Source: Piscicola geometra (taxonomy: Eukaryota > Annelida > Clitellata > Hirudinida > Piscicolidae). From it: a DNA stretch of 64,000 nt. The notes beneath the pieces are model-generated. The model had not been told where the DNA came from, did not search any database, and worked only from the letters and a program-made list of their open reading frames with translations. Location of the stretch: contig OX030955.1 in NCBI GenBank assembly GCA_943735955.1, positions 186,001-250,000 of the forward strand. Direction: 5' to 3'. The position numbers were made by a program, and so were the translations under genes. Shown piece after piece: positions 40,255 to 52,525 of the stretch (within the stretch, counting starts at the first letter, position 1; each line of letters opens with the position of its first letter).

Positions 40255-41595
40255 GAACGATGAAGACGATGAAGACGGTGAAGACGAACGATGAAGACGA
40301 TGAAGACGGTGAAGACGGTGAAGACGGTGAAGACGGTGAAAACGATGAAGACGATGAAGACGGTGAAGACGGTGAAGACGATGAAGACGATGAAGACGAT
40401 GAAGACGGTGAAGACGATGAAGACGGTGAAGACGATGAAGACGGTGAAGACGGTGAAGACGGTGAAGATGATGAAGACGGTGAAGACGATGAAGACGGTG
40501 AAGACGAACGATGAAGACGATGAAGACGGTGAAGACGGTGAAGAAGATGAAGACGATGAAGACGGTGAAGACGATGAAGACGGTGAAGACGATGAAGACG
40601 GTGAAGACGATGAAGACGATGAAGACGATGAAGACGGTGAAGACGATGAAGACGATGAAGACGGTGAATACGATGAAGACGGTGAAGACGAACGATGAAG
40701 ACGATGAAGACGGTGAAGACGGTGAAGACGATGAAGACGATGAAGACGGTGAAGACGATGAAGACGATGAAGACGGTGAAGACGAACGATGAAGACGATG
40801 AAGACGATGAAGACGGTGAAGACGATGAAGACGGTGAAGACGATGAAGACGGTGAAGACGATGAAGGCGGTGAAGACGATGAAGACGATGAAGACGATGA
40901 AGACGGTGAAGACGATGAAGACGGTGAAGACGATGAAGACGGTGAAGACGATGAAGACGGTGAAGACGATGAAGACGATGAAGACGATGAAGACGATGAA
41001 GACGATGAAGACGGTGAAGACGATGAAGACGGTGAAGACGGTGGAGACGGTGAAGACGATGAAGACGGTGAAGACGAACGATGAAGACGATGAAGACGGT
41101 GAAGACGGTGAAGAAGATGAAGACGATGAAGACGGTGAAGACGATGAAGACGGTGAAGACGATGAAGACGGTGAAGACGATGAAGACGATGAAGACGGTG
41201 AAGACGAACGATGAAGACGATGAAGACGGTGAAGACGGTGAAGACGATGAAGACGATGAAGACGGTGAAGACGGTGAAGACGATGAAGACGATGAAGACG
41301 GTGAAGACGGTGAAGACGGTGAAGACGGTGAAGACGGTGAAGACGGTGAAGACGAACGATGAAGACGATGAAGACGATGAAGACGATGAAGACGGTTAAG
41401 ACGATGAAGACGATGAAGACGGTGAAGACGATGAAGACGATGAAGACGGTGAAGATGATGAAGACGGTGAAGACGAACGATGAAGACGATGAAGACGGTG
41501 AAGACGGTGAAGACGATGAAGACGATGAAGACGGTGAAGACGATGAAGACGGTGAAGACGGTGGAGACGGTGAAGACGATGAAGACGGTGAAGAC
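40255..41595 (+). repeat. Rearranged block after the 337-bp interval
   Basis: Two spacers only 31 bp apart (40255 and 40286) are followed by intervals 220, 184, 94, 292, 130, 148, 121 and 121. The 292-bp interval at 40784 is +12,877 from 27907. The final part (41076-41595) is a shortened relative of the 28199-type block, with GGTTAAGAC near 41393. Confidence 0.83.
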
Positions 41596-42791
41596 GAACG
41601 ATGAAGACGATGAAGACGGTGTAGACGGTGAAGAAGATGAAGACGATGAAGACGGTGAAGACGATGAAGACGGTGAAGACGATGAAGACGGTGAAGACGA
41701 TGAAGACGATGAAGACGGTGAAGACGGTGAAGACGATGAAGACAATGAAGACAGTGAAGACGATGAAGACGGTGAAGACGAACGATGAAGACGATGAAGA
41801 CGGTGAAGACGGTGAAGACGATGAAGACGATGAAGACGGTGAAGACGGTGAAGACGATGAAGACGATGAAGACGGTGAAGACGGTGAAGACGGTGAAGAC
41901 GGTGAAGACGGTGAAGACGGTGAAGACGAACGATGAAGACGATGAAGACGATGAAGACGATGAAGACGGTTAAGACGATGAAGACGATGAAGACGGTGAA
42001 GACGATGAAGACGATGAAGACGGTGAAGATGATGAAGACGGTGAAGATGATGAAGACGGTGAAGACGAACGATGAAGACGATGAAGACGGTGAAGACGGT
42101 GAAGACGATGAAGACGATGAAGACGGTGAAGACGGTGAAGACGATGAAGACGATGAAGACGGTGAAGACGAACGATGAAGACGGTGAAGACGATGAAGAC
42201 GGTGAAGACGATGAAGACGGTGAAGACGATGAAGACGGTGAAGACGATGAAGACGGTGAAGACGATGAAGACGATGAAGACGAACGATGAAGACGATGAA
42301 GACGGTGAAGACGATGAAGACGGTGAAGACGATGAAGAAGATGAAGACGGTGAAGACGAACGATGAAGACGATGAAGACGGTGAAGACGATGAAGACGAT
42401 GAAGACGGTGAAGACGATGAAGACGATGAAGACGAACGATGAAGACGATGAAGACGGTGAAGACGATGAAGACGGTGAAGACGATGAAGAAGATGAAGAC
42501 GGTGAAGACGATGAAGACGGTGAAGACGGTGAAGACGGTGAAGACGGTGAAGACGGTGAAGACGATGAAGACGGTAAAGACGGTGAAGACGATGAAGACG
42601 GTGAAGACGGTGAAGACGAACGATGAAGACGATGAAGACGGTGAAGACGATGAAGACGATGAAGACGGTGAAGACGAACGATGAAGACGATGAAGACGAT
42701 GAAGACGGTGAAGACGATGAAGACGGTGAAGACGAGGAAGACGGTGAAGACGATGAAGGCGGTGAAGACGAACGATGAAGACGATGAAGAC
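41596..42791 (+). repeat. 1.1-1.2-kb block ending in a double spacer, copy 2 of 3
   Basis: Intervals 184, 148, 139, 103, 112, 76, 76, 184, 58 and 94, then 22. The 139-bp interval has two extra units, each with a GAAGATGATG variant. The partner is 28199-29376 at +13,397, then +13,415. GGTGTAGAC occurs near 41620. Confidence 0.9.
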
Positions 42792-45245
42792 GAACGATGA
42801 AGACGATGAAGACGGTGAAGACGATGAAGACGGTGAAGACGATGAAGAAGATGAAGACGGTGAAGACGATGAAGACGGTGAAGACGGTGAAGACGGTGAA
42901 GACGGTGAAGACGGTGAAGACGGTGAAGACGGTGAAGACGATGAAGACGGTAAAGACGGTGAAGACGATGAAGACGATGAAGACGGTGAAGACGGTGAAG
43001 ACGAACGATGAAGACGATGAAGACGGTGAAGACGATGAAGACGATGAAGACGGTGAAGACGGTGAAGACGGTGAAGATGATGAAGACGGTGAAGACGATG
43101 AAGACGGTGAAAACGAACGATGAAGACGATGAAGACGGTGAAGACGGTGCAGAAGATGAAGACGATGAAGACGGTGAAGACGATGAAGACGGTGAAGACG
43201 ATGAAGACGGTGAAGACGATGAAGACGATGAAGACGATGAAGACGGTGAAGACGATGAAGACGATGAAGACGGTGAAGACGATGAAGACGATGAAGACGA
43301 ACGATGAAGACGGTGAAGACGGTGGAGACGGTGAAGACGATGAAGACGATGAAGACGGTGAAGACGATGAAGACGATGAAGACGGTGAAGACGAACGATG
43401 AAGACGATGAAGACGATGAAGACGGTGAAGACGATGAAGACGGTGAAGACGATGAAGACGGTGAAGACGATGAAGACGATGAAGACGAACGATGAAGACG
43501 ATGAAGACGGTGAAGACGATGAAGACGGTGAAGACGATGAAGACGGTGAAGACGATGAAGAAGATGAAGACGGTGAAGACGATGAAGACGGTGAAGACGG
43601 TGAAGACGGTGAAGACGGTGAAGACGGTGAAGACGGTGAAGACGATGAAGACGGTAAAGACGGTGAAGACGATGAAGACGATGAAGACGGTGAAGACGGT
43701 GAAGACGATGAAGACGGTGAAGACGAACGATGAAGACGATGAAGACGATGAAGACGGTGAAGACGATGAAGACGGTGAAGACGAGGAAGACGGTGAAGAC
43801 GATGAAGGCGGTGAAGACGAACGATGAAGACGATGAAGACGGTGAAGACGGTGAAGAAGATGAAGACGATGAAGACGGTGAAGACGATGAAGACGGTGAA
43901 GACGAACGATGAAGACGATGAAGACGGTGAAGAAGATGAAGACGATGAAGACGGTGAAGACGATGAAGACGGTGAAGACGATGAAGACGGTGAAGACGAT
44001 GAAGACGATGAAGACGGTGAAGACGGTGAAGACGATGAAGACAATGAAGACGGTGAAGACGATGAAGACGGTGAAGACGAACGATGAAGACGATGAAGAC
44101 GGTGAAGACGGTGAAGACGATGAAGACAATGAAGACGGTGAAGACGATGAAGACGGTGAAGACGAACGATGAAGACGATGAAGACGGTGAAGACGGTGAA
44201 GACGATGAAGACGATGAAGACGGTGAAAACGGTGAAGACGATGAAGACGATGAAGACGATGAAGACGGTGAAGACGGTGAAGACGGTGAAGACGGTGAAG
44301 ACGGTGAAGACGGTGAAGACGATGAAGACGATGAAGACGATGAAGACGGTGAAGACGATGAAGACGATGAAGACGATGAAGACGGTGAAGACGGTGAAGA
44401 CGATGAAGACGGTGAAGACTATGAAGACGATGAAGACGGTGAAGACGGTGAAGACGAACGATGAAGACGATGAAGACGGTGAAGACGGTGAAGACGGTGA
44501 AGACGGTGAAAACGATGAAGACGATGAAGACGGTGAAGACGGTGAAGACGATGAAGACGATGAAGACGATGAAGACGGTGAAGACGATGAAGACGGTGAA
44601 GACGATGAAGACGGTGAAGACGGTGAAGACGGTGAAGATGATGAAGACGGTGAAGACGATGAAGACGGTGAAGACGAACGATGAAGACGATGAAGACGGT
44701 GAAGACGGTGAAGAAGATGAAGACGATGAAGACGGTGAAGACGATGAAGACGGTGAAGACGATGAAGACGGTGAAGACGATGAAGACGATGAAGACGATG
44801 AAGACGGTGAAGACGATGAAGACGATGAAGACGGTGAATACGATGAAGACGGTGAAGACGAACGATGAAGACGATGAAGACGGTGAAGACGGTGAAGACG
44901 ATGAAGACGATGAAGACGTTGAAGACGATGAAGACGATGAAGACGGTGAAGACGAACGATGAAGACGATGAAGACGATGAAGACGGTGAAGACGATGAAG
45001 ACGGTGAAGACGATGAAGACGGTGAAGACGATGAAGGCGGTGAAGACGATGAAGACGATGAAGACGATGAAGACGGTGAAGACGATGAAGACGGTGAAGA
45101 CGATGAAGACGGTGAAGACGATGAAGACGGTGAAGACGATGAAGACGATGAAGACGATGAAGACGATGAAGACGATGAAGACGGTGAAGACGATGAAGAC
45201 GGTGAAGACGGTGGAGACGGTGAAGACGATGAAGACGGTGAAGAC
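42792..45245 (+). repeat. Composite block of 29.4-30.1, 25.5-26.4 and 27.4-28.2 kb types
   Basis: Intervals 211, 112, 184, 94 and 94 match 29377-30072. Intervals 238, 94, 85, 175, 85 and 292 match 25453-26421 at +18,034. Intervals 220, 184, 94 and 292 match 27436-28198. Private changes are GGTGCAGAAG near 43147, GGTGGAGAC near 43322, GGTGAAAAC near 44224 and GTTGAAGAC near 44919. Confidence 0.86.
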
Positions 45246-46347
45246 GAACGATGAAGACGATGAAGACGGTGAAGACGGTGAAGAAGATGAAGACGATGAA
45301 GACGGTGAAGACGATGAAGACGGTGAAGACGATGAAGACGGTGAAGACGATGAAGACGATGAAGACGGTGAAGACGGTGAAGACGATGAAGACAATGAAG
45401 ACAGTGAAGACGATGAAGACGGTGAAGACAAACGATGAAGACGATGAAGACGGTGAAGACGGTGAAGACGATGAAGACGATGAAGACGGTGAAGACGGTG
45501 AAGACGATGAAGACGATGAAGACGGTGAAGACGGTGAAGACGGTGAAGACGGTGAAGACGGTGAAGACGGTGAAGACGAACGATGAAGACGATGAAGACG
45601 ATGAAGACGATGAAGACGGTTAAGACGATGAAGACGATGAAGACGGTGAAGACGATGAAGACGATGAAGACGGTGAAGATGATGAAGACGGTGAAGACGA
45701 ACGATGAAGACGATGAAGACGGTGAAGACGGTGAAGACGATGAAGACGATGAAGACGGTGAAGACGGTGAAGACGATGAAGACGATGAAGACGGTGAAGA
45801 CGAACGATGAAGACGGTGAAGACGATGAAGACGGTGAAGACGATGAAGACGGTGAAGACGATGAAGACGGTGAAGACGATGAAGACGATGAAGACGAACG
45901 ATGAAGACGATGAAGACGGTGAAGACGATGAAGACGATGAAGACGGTGAAGACGATGAAGACGATGAAGACGAACGATGAAGACGATGAAGACGGTGAAG
46001 ACGATGAAGACGGTGAAGAAGATGAAGACGGTGAAGACGATGAAGAAGATGAAGACGGTGAAGACGATGAAGACGGTGAAGACGGTGAAGACGGTGAAGA
46101 CGGTGAAGACGGTGAAGACGATGAAGACGGTAAAGACGGTGAAGACGATGAAGACGGTGAAGACGGTGAAGACGAACGATGAAGACGATGAAGACGGTGA
46201 AGACGATGAAGACGATGAAGACGGTGAAGACGAACGATGAAGACGATGAAGACGATGAAGACGGTGAAGACGATGAAGACGGTGAAGACGAGGAAGACGG
46301 TGAAGACGATGAAGGCGGTGAAGACGAACGATGAAGACGATGAAGAC
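45246..46347 (+). repeat. 1.1-1.2-kb block ending in a double spacer, copy 3 of 3
   Basis: Intervals 184, 148, 121, 103, 94, 76, 202, 58 and 94, then 22 (spacers at 46326 and 46348). Compared with copy 1 it has lost one 76-bp interval and gained two units in the 202-bp interval, next to a GGTGAAGAAGATG variant. The spacer at 45430 is AAAC. Confidence 0.88.
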
Positions 46348-47181
46348 GAACGATGAAGACGATGAAGACGGTGAAGACGATGAAGACGGTGAAGACGATG
46401 AAGAAGATGAAGACGGTGAAGACGATGAAGACGGTGAAGACGGTGAAGACGGTGAAGACGGTGAAGACGGTGAAGACGGTGAAGACGATGAAGACGGTAA
46501 AGACGGTGAAGACGATGAAGACGATGAAGACGGTGAAGACGGTGAAGACGAACGATGAAGACGATGAAGACGGTGAAGACGATGAAGACGATGAAGACGG
46601 TGAAGACGAACGATGAAGACGATGAAGACGATAAAGACGGTGAAGACGATGAAGACGGTGAAGACGATGAAGACGGTGAAGACGATGAAGGCGGTGAAGA
46701 CGAACGATGAAGACGATGAAGACGGTGAAGACGGTGAAGAAGATGAAGACGATGAAGACGGTGAAGACGATGAAGACGGTGAAGACGAACGATGAAGACG
46801 ATGAAGACGGTGAAGACGGTGAAGAAGATGAAGACGATGAAGACGGTGAAGACGATGAAGACGGTGAAGACGATGAAGACGGTGAAAACGATGAAGAAGA
46901 TGAAGACGGTGAAGACGATGAAGACGGTGAAGACGGTGAAGACGGTGAAGACGGTGAAGACGGTGAAGACGGTGAAGACGGTGAAGACGATGAAGACGAT
47001 GAAGACGGTGAAGACGGTGAAGACGAACGATGAAGACGATGAAGACGGTGAAGACGATGAAGACGATGAAGACGGTGAAGACGGTGAAGACGGTGAAGAC
47101 GGTGAAGACGGTGAAGACGATGAAGACGGTAAAGACGGTGAAGACGATGAAGACGATGAAGACGGTGAAGACGGTGAAGAC
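46348..47181 (+). repeat. Block with the first GATAAAGAC module (632-bp step)
   Basis: Intervals 202, 58, 94, 85, 238 and 157. The 58, 94, 85, 238 series is repeated 632 bp on, and again after a further 954 bp. GGTGAAAACGATGAAGAAG near 46884 recurs near 47516 and 48470. Confidence 0.88.
46550..46786 (+). repeat. 237-bp module, subfamily C (GATAAAGAC), exemplar
   Basis: 58, 94 and 85 structure with GATAAAGAC as the third unit of the second interval. Full copies start at 46550, 47182 and 48136, and nowhere else. Each is followed by an interval of 238-247 bp that contains GGTGAAAAC. Confidence 0.92.
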
Positions 47182-48135
47182 GAACGATGAAGACGATGAA
47201 GACGGTGAAGACGATGAAGACGATGAAGACGGTGAAGACGAACGATGAAGACGATGAAGACGATAAAGACGGTGAAGACGATGAAGACGGTGAAGACGAT
47301 GAAGACGGTGAAGACGATGAAGGCGGTGAAGACGAACGATGAAGACGATGAAGACGGTGAAGACGGTGAAGAAGATGAAGACGATGAAGACGGTGAAGAC
47401 GATGAAGACGGTGAAGACGAACGATGAAGACGATGAAGACGGTGAAGACGGTGAAGAAGATGAAGACGATGAAGACGGTGAAGACGATGAAGACGGTGAA
47501 GACGATGAAGACGGTGAAAACGATGAAGAAGATGAAGACGGTGAAGACGATGAAGACGGTGAAGACGGTGAAGACGGTGAAGACGGTGAAGACGGTGAAG
47601 ACGGTGAAGACGGTGAAGACGGTGAAGACGATGAAGACGATGAAGACGGTGAAGACGGTGAAGACGAACGATGAAGACGATGAAGACGGTGAAGACGATG
47701 AAGACGATGAAGACGGTGAAGACGAACGATGAAGACGATGAAGACGATGAAGACGGTGAAGACGATGAAGACGGTGAAGACGATGAAGACGGTAAAGACG
47801 GTGAAGACGATGAAGACGGTGAAGACGGTGAAGACGAACGATGAAGACGATGAAGACGGTGAAGACGATGAAGACGATGAAGACGGTGAAGACGAACGGT
47901 GAAGACGAACGATGAAGACGATGAAGACGATGAAGACGGTGAAGACGATGAAGACGGTGAAGACGAGGAAGACGGTGAAGACGATGAAGAAGATGAAGAC
48001 GGTGAAGACGATGAAGACGGTGAAGACGGTGAAGACGGTGAAGACGGTGAAGACGGTGAAGACGGTGAAGACGATGAAGACGGTAAAGACGGTGAAGACG
48101 ATGAAGACGATGAAGACGGTGAAGACGGTGAAGAC
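47182..48135 (+). repeat. 954-bp block with the second GATAAAGAC module
   Basis: Intervals 58, 94, 85, 247, 58, 112, 58, 13 and 229. It contains the closest spacer pair in the window: 47894 (GAACGGTG) and 47907, 13 bp apart, that is two spacers in direct succession. Confidence 0.87.
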
Positions 48136-48619
48136 GAACGATGAAGACGATGAAGACGGTGAAGACGATGAAGACGATGAAGACGGTGAAGACGAACGAT
48201 GAAGACGATGAAGACGATAAAGACGGTGAAGACGATGAAGACGGTGAAGACGATGAAGACGGTGAAGACGATGAAGGCGGTGAAGACGAACGATGAAGAC
48301 GATGAAGACGGTGAAGACGGTGAAGAAGATGAAGACGATGAAGACGGTGAAGACTATGAAGACGGTGAAGACGAACGATGAAGACGATGAAGACGGTGAA
48401 GACGGTGAAGAAGATGAAGACGATGAAGACGGTGAAGACGATGAAGACGGTGAAGACGATGAAGACGGTGAAAACGATGAAGAAGATGAAGACGGTGAAG
48501 ACGATGAAGACGGTGAAGACGGTGAAGACGGTGAAGACGGTGAAGACGGTGAAGACGGTGAAGACGGTGAAGACGGTGAAGACGATGAAGACGATGAAGA
48601 CGGTGAAGACGGTGAAGAC
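48136..48619 (+). repeat. Block with the third GATAAAGAC module
   Basis: Intervals 58, 94, 85 and 247, equal to 47182-47665. It has a private TATGAAGAC near 48355 and a GGT-unit run one unit longer than the 46.9-kb copy. Confidence 0.87.
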
Positions 48620-48856
48620 GAACGATGAAGACGATGAAGACGGTGAAGACGATGAAGACGATGAAGACGGTGAAGACGAACGATGAAGACGATGAAGACG
48701 ATGAAGACGGTGAAGACAATGAAGACGGTGAAGACGATGAAGACAGTGAAGACGATGAAGGCGGTGAAGACGAACGATGAAGACGATGAAGACGGTGAAG
48801 ACGGTGAAGAAGATGAAGACGATGAAGACGGTGAAGACGATGAAGACGGTGAAGAC
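48620..48856 (+). repeat. 237-bp module, unassigned subfamily
   Basis: 58, 94 and 85 structure with AATGAAGAC (near 48718) and AGTGAAGAC (near 48743) in the second interval and none of the subfamily A-E marks. Both changes are CpG to CpA. Confidence 0.88.
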
Positions 48857-50135
48857 GAACGATGAAGACGATGAAGACGGTGAAGACGGTGAAGAAGATG
48901 AAGACGATGAAGACGGTGAAGACGATGAAGACGGTGAAGACGATGAAGACGGTGAAGACGATGAAGACGATGAAGACGGTGAAGACGGTGAAGACGATGA
49001 AGACAATGAAGACGGTGAAGACGATGAAGACGGTGAAGACGAACGATGAAGACGATGAAGACGGTGAAGACGGTGAAGACGATGAAGACAATGCAGACGG
49101 TGAAGACGATGAAGACGGTGAAGACGAATGATGAAGACGATGAAGACGGTGAAGACGGTGAAGACGATGAAGACGATGAAGACGGTGAAGACGGTGAAGA
49201 CGATGAAGACGATGAAGACGATGAAGACGGTGAAGACGGTGAAGACGGTGAAGACGGTGAAGACGGTGAAGACGGTGAAGACGATGAAGACGATGAAGAC
49301 GATGAAGACGGTGAAGACGATGAAGACGATGAAGACGATGAAGACGGTGAAGACGGTGAAGACGATGAAGACGGTGAAGACTATGAAGACGATGAAGACG
49401 GTGAAGACGGTGAAGACGAACGATGAAGACGATGAAGACGGTGAAGACGGTGAAGACGGTGAAGACGGTGAAAACGATGAAGACGATGAAGACGGTGAAG
49501 ACGGTGAAGACGATGAAGACGATGAAGACGATGAAGACGGTGAAGACGATGAAGACGGTGAAGACGAACGATGAAGACGATGAAGACGGTGAAGAAGATG
49601 AAAACGATGAAGACGGTGAAGACGATGAAGACGGTGAAGACGATGAAGACGGTGAAGACGATGAAGACGATGAAGACGATGAAGACGGTGAAGACGATGA
49701 AGACGATGAAGACGGTGAAGACGATGAAGACGGTGAAGACGAACGATGAAGACGATGAAGACGGTGAAGACGGTGAAGACGATGAAGACGATGAAGACGG
49801 TGAAGACGATGAAGACGATGAAGACGGTGAAGACGAACGATGAAGACGATGAAGACGATGAAGACGGTGAAGACGATGAAGACGATGAAGACGGTGAAAA
49901 CGATGAAGACGGTGAAGACGATGAAGGCGGTGAAGACGATGAAGACGATGAAGACGATGAAGACGGTGAAGACGATGAAGACGGTGAAGACGATGAAGAC
50001 GGTGAAGACGATGAAGACGGTGAAGACGATGAAGACGATGAAGACGATGAAGACGATGAAGACGATGAAGACGGTGAAGACGATGAAGACGGTGAAGACG
50101 GTGGAGACGGTGAAGACGATGAAGACGGTGAAGAC
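48857..50135 (+). repeat. Relative of 43904-45245
   Basis: Intervals 184, 85, 292, 148, 175, 94 and 301 compare with 175, 85, 292, 220, 184, 94 and 292. The 148-bp interval has lost eight units. One spacer is GAATGATG (49126), and AATGCAGAC lies near 49090. TATGAAGAC at about 49381 is in register with 44418. Confidence 0.84.
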
Positions 50136-51059
50136 GAACGATGAAGACGATGAAGACGGTGAAGACGGTGAAGAAGATGAAGACGATGAAGACGGTGAAG
50201 ACGGTGAAGACGATGAAGACGGTGAAGACGATGAAGACGGTGAAGACGATGAAGACGATGAAGATGATGAAGACGGTGAAGACGATGAAGACAATGAAGA
50301 CAGTGAAGACGATGAAGACGGTGAAGACGGTGAAGACGATGAAGACGACGAAGACGGTTAAGACGGTGAAGACGGTGAAGACGGTGAAGACGGTGAAGAC
50401 GGTGAAGACGAACGATGAAGACGATGAAGACGATGAAGACGGTTAAGACGATGAAGACGATGAAGACGGTGAAGACGATGAAGACGATGAAGACGGTGAA
50501 GATGATGAAGACGGTGAAGACGAACGATGAAGACGATGAAGACGGTGAAGACGGTGAAGACGATGAAGACGATGAAGACGGTGAAGACGGTGGAGACGAT
50601 GAAGACGATGAAGACGGTGAAGACGAACGATGAAGACGGTGAAGACGATGAAGACGGTGAAGACGATGAAGACGGTGAAGACGATGAAGACGGTGAAGAC
50701 GATGAAGACGGTGAAGACGATGAAGACGGTGAAGATGATGAAGACGATGAAGACGAACGATAAAGACGATGAAGACGGTGAAGACGATAAAGACGGTGAA
50801 GACGATGAAGAAGATGAAGACGGTGAAGATGATGAAGACGAACGATGAAGACGATGAAAACGGTGAAGACGATGAAGACGGTGAAGACGATGAAGAAGAT
50901 GAAGACGGTGAAGACGATGAAGACGGTGAAGACGGTGAAGACGGTGAAGACGGTGAAGACGGTGAAGACGGTGAAGACGATGAAGACGGTAAAGACGGTG
51001 AAGACGATGAAGACGATGAAGACGGTGAAGACGGTGAAGACGATGAAGACGGTGAAGAC
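50136..51059 (+). repeat. Degenerate block preceding the 1.47-kb pair
   Basis: Intervals 274, 112, 103, 130, 85 and 220. It has an unusual density of private variants: GACGAAGAC near 50347, GGTTAAGAC near 50356 and 50442, GATGATGAAG near 50262, a spacer reading GAACGATAAAGAC at 50755, and GATAAAGAC near 50787. From 50410 it is a shortened relative of 51060-52525. Confidence 0.83.
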
Positions 51060-52525
51060 GAACGATGAAGACGATGAAGACGGTGAAGACGGTGAAGACG
51101 ATGAAGACGATGAAGACGGTGAAGACGGTGAAGACGGTGAAGACGGTGAAGACGGTGAAGACGGTGAAGACGAACGATGAAGACGATGAAGACGGTTAAG
51201 ACGATGAAGACGATGAAGACGGTGAAGACGATGAAGACGATGAAGACGGTGAAGATGATGAAGACGGTGAAGACGAACGATGAAGACGATGAAGACGGTG
51301 AAGACGGTGAAGACGATGAAGACGATGAAGACGGTGAAGACGGTGAAGACGATGAAGATGATGAAGACGGTGAAGACGAACGATGAAGACGGTGAAGACG
51401 ATGAAGACGGTGAAGACGATGAAGACGGTGAAGACGATGAAGACGGTGAAGACGATGAAGACGGTGAAGACGATGAAGACGGTGAAGACGATGAAGACGG
51501 TGAAGACGATGAAGACGGTGAAGACGATGAAGACGATGAAGACGAACGATGAAGACGATGAAGACGGTGAAGACGATAAAGACGGTGAAGACGATGAAGA
51601 AGATGAAGACGGTGAAGACGATGAAGACGAACGATGAAGACGATGAAGACGGTGAAGACGATGAAGACGGTGAAGACGATGAAGAAGATGAAGACGGTGA
51701 AGACGATGAAGACGGTGAAGACGGTGAAGACAGTGAAGACGGTGAAGACGGTGAAGACGGTGAAGACGATGAAGACGGTAAAGACGGTGAAGACGATGAA
51801 GACGATGAAGACGGTGAAGACGGTGAAGACGAACGATGAAGACGATGAAGACGGTGAAGACGATGAAGACGATGAAGTCGGTGAAGACGAACGATGAAGA
51901 CGATGAAGACGATGAAGACGGTGAAGACGATGAAGACGGTGAAGACGATGAAGACGGTGAAGACGATGAAGGCGGTGAAGACGAACGATGAAGACGATGA
52001 AGACGGTGAAGACGGTGAAGAAGATGAAGACGATGAAGACGGTGAAGACGATGAAGACGGTGAAGACGAACGATGAAGACGATGAAGACGGTGAAGACGG
52101 TGAAGAAGATGAAGACGATGAAGACGGTGAAGACGATGAAGACGGTGAAGACAATGAAGACGGTGAAGACGATGAAGACGATGAAGACGGTGAAGACGGT
52201 GAAGACGATGAAGACAATGAAGACGGTGAAGACGATGAAGACGGTGAAGACGAACGATGAAGACGATGAAGACGGTGAAGACGGTGAAGACGATGAAGAC
52301 GATGAAGACGGTGAAGACGGTGAAGACGATGAAGACGATGAAGACGATGAAGACGATGAAGAAGATGAAGACGGTGAAGACGATGAAGACGGTGAAGACG
52401 GTGAAGACGGTGAAGACGGTGAAGACGGTGAAGACGGTGAAGACGATGAAGACGGTAAAGACGGTGAAGACGATGAAGACGATGAAGACGGTGAAGACGG
52501 TGAAGACGATGAAGACGGTGAAGAC
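51060..52525 (+). repeat. 1,466/1,475-bp tandem pair, copy 1
   Basis: Intervals 112, 103, 103, 166, 85, 202, 58, 94, 85, 184 and 274. From 51275 every spacer recurs at +1,475. Shared markers are GGTTAAGAC, GATGATGAAG near 51355, GATAAAGAC near 51577, AGTGAAGAC near 51731 and GATGAAGTC near 51874. Confidence 0.91.
51831..52067 (+). repeat. 237-bp module, subfamily D (GATGAAGTC), exemplar
   Basis: 58, 94 and 85 structure with the fifth unit of the first interval reading GATGAAGTC. Only two copies, 51831 and 53306, which are partners in the 1,475-bp duplication. Confidence 0.92.

Larger units (their letters stand above)
30247..45801 (+). repeat. Segmental duplication of about 15.5 kb, copy 2
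   Basis: It matches 13201-28754 in spacer order with these whole-unit differences: 184 at 15881 became 121 plus 85 at 32918; a 592-bp tandem gain at 35603-36194; a net 148-bp loss around 37.9-38.3 kb; a 426-bp tandem gain at 38546-38971; and a rearranged interior at 40.3-45.2 kb that reuses blocks of the 25.4-30.1 kb types. It spans 15,555 bp against 15,554 bp, which must be coincidence given these rearrangements. Confidence 0.88.

Noticed and set aside
13201..45801. The large duplication as a plain assembly error
   Set aside because: The two copies differ by several discrete whole-unit gains and losses and by private variants, which a simple collapse or copy error would not create. Raw reads would still be needed to exclude it fully.
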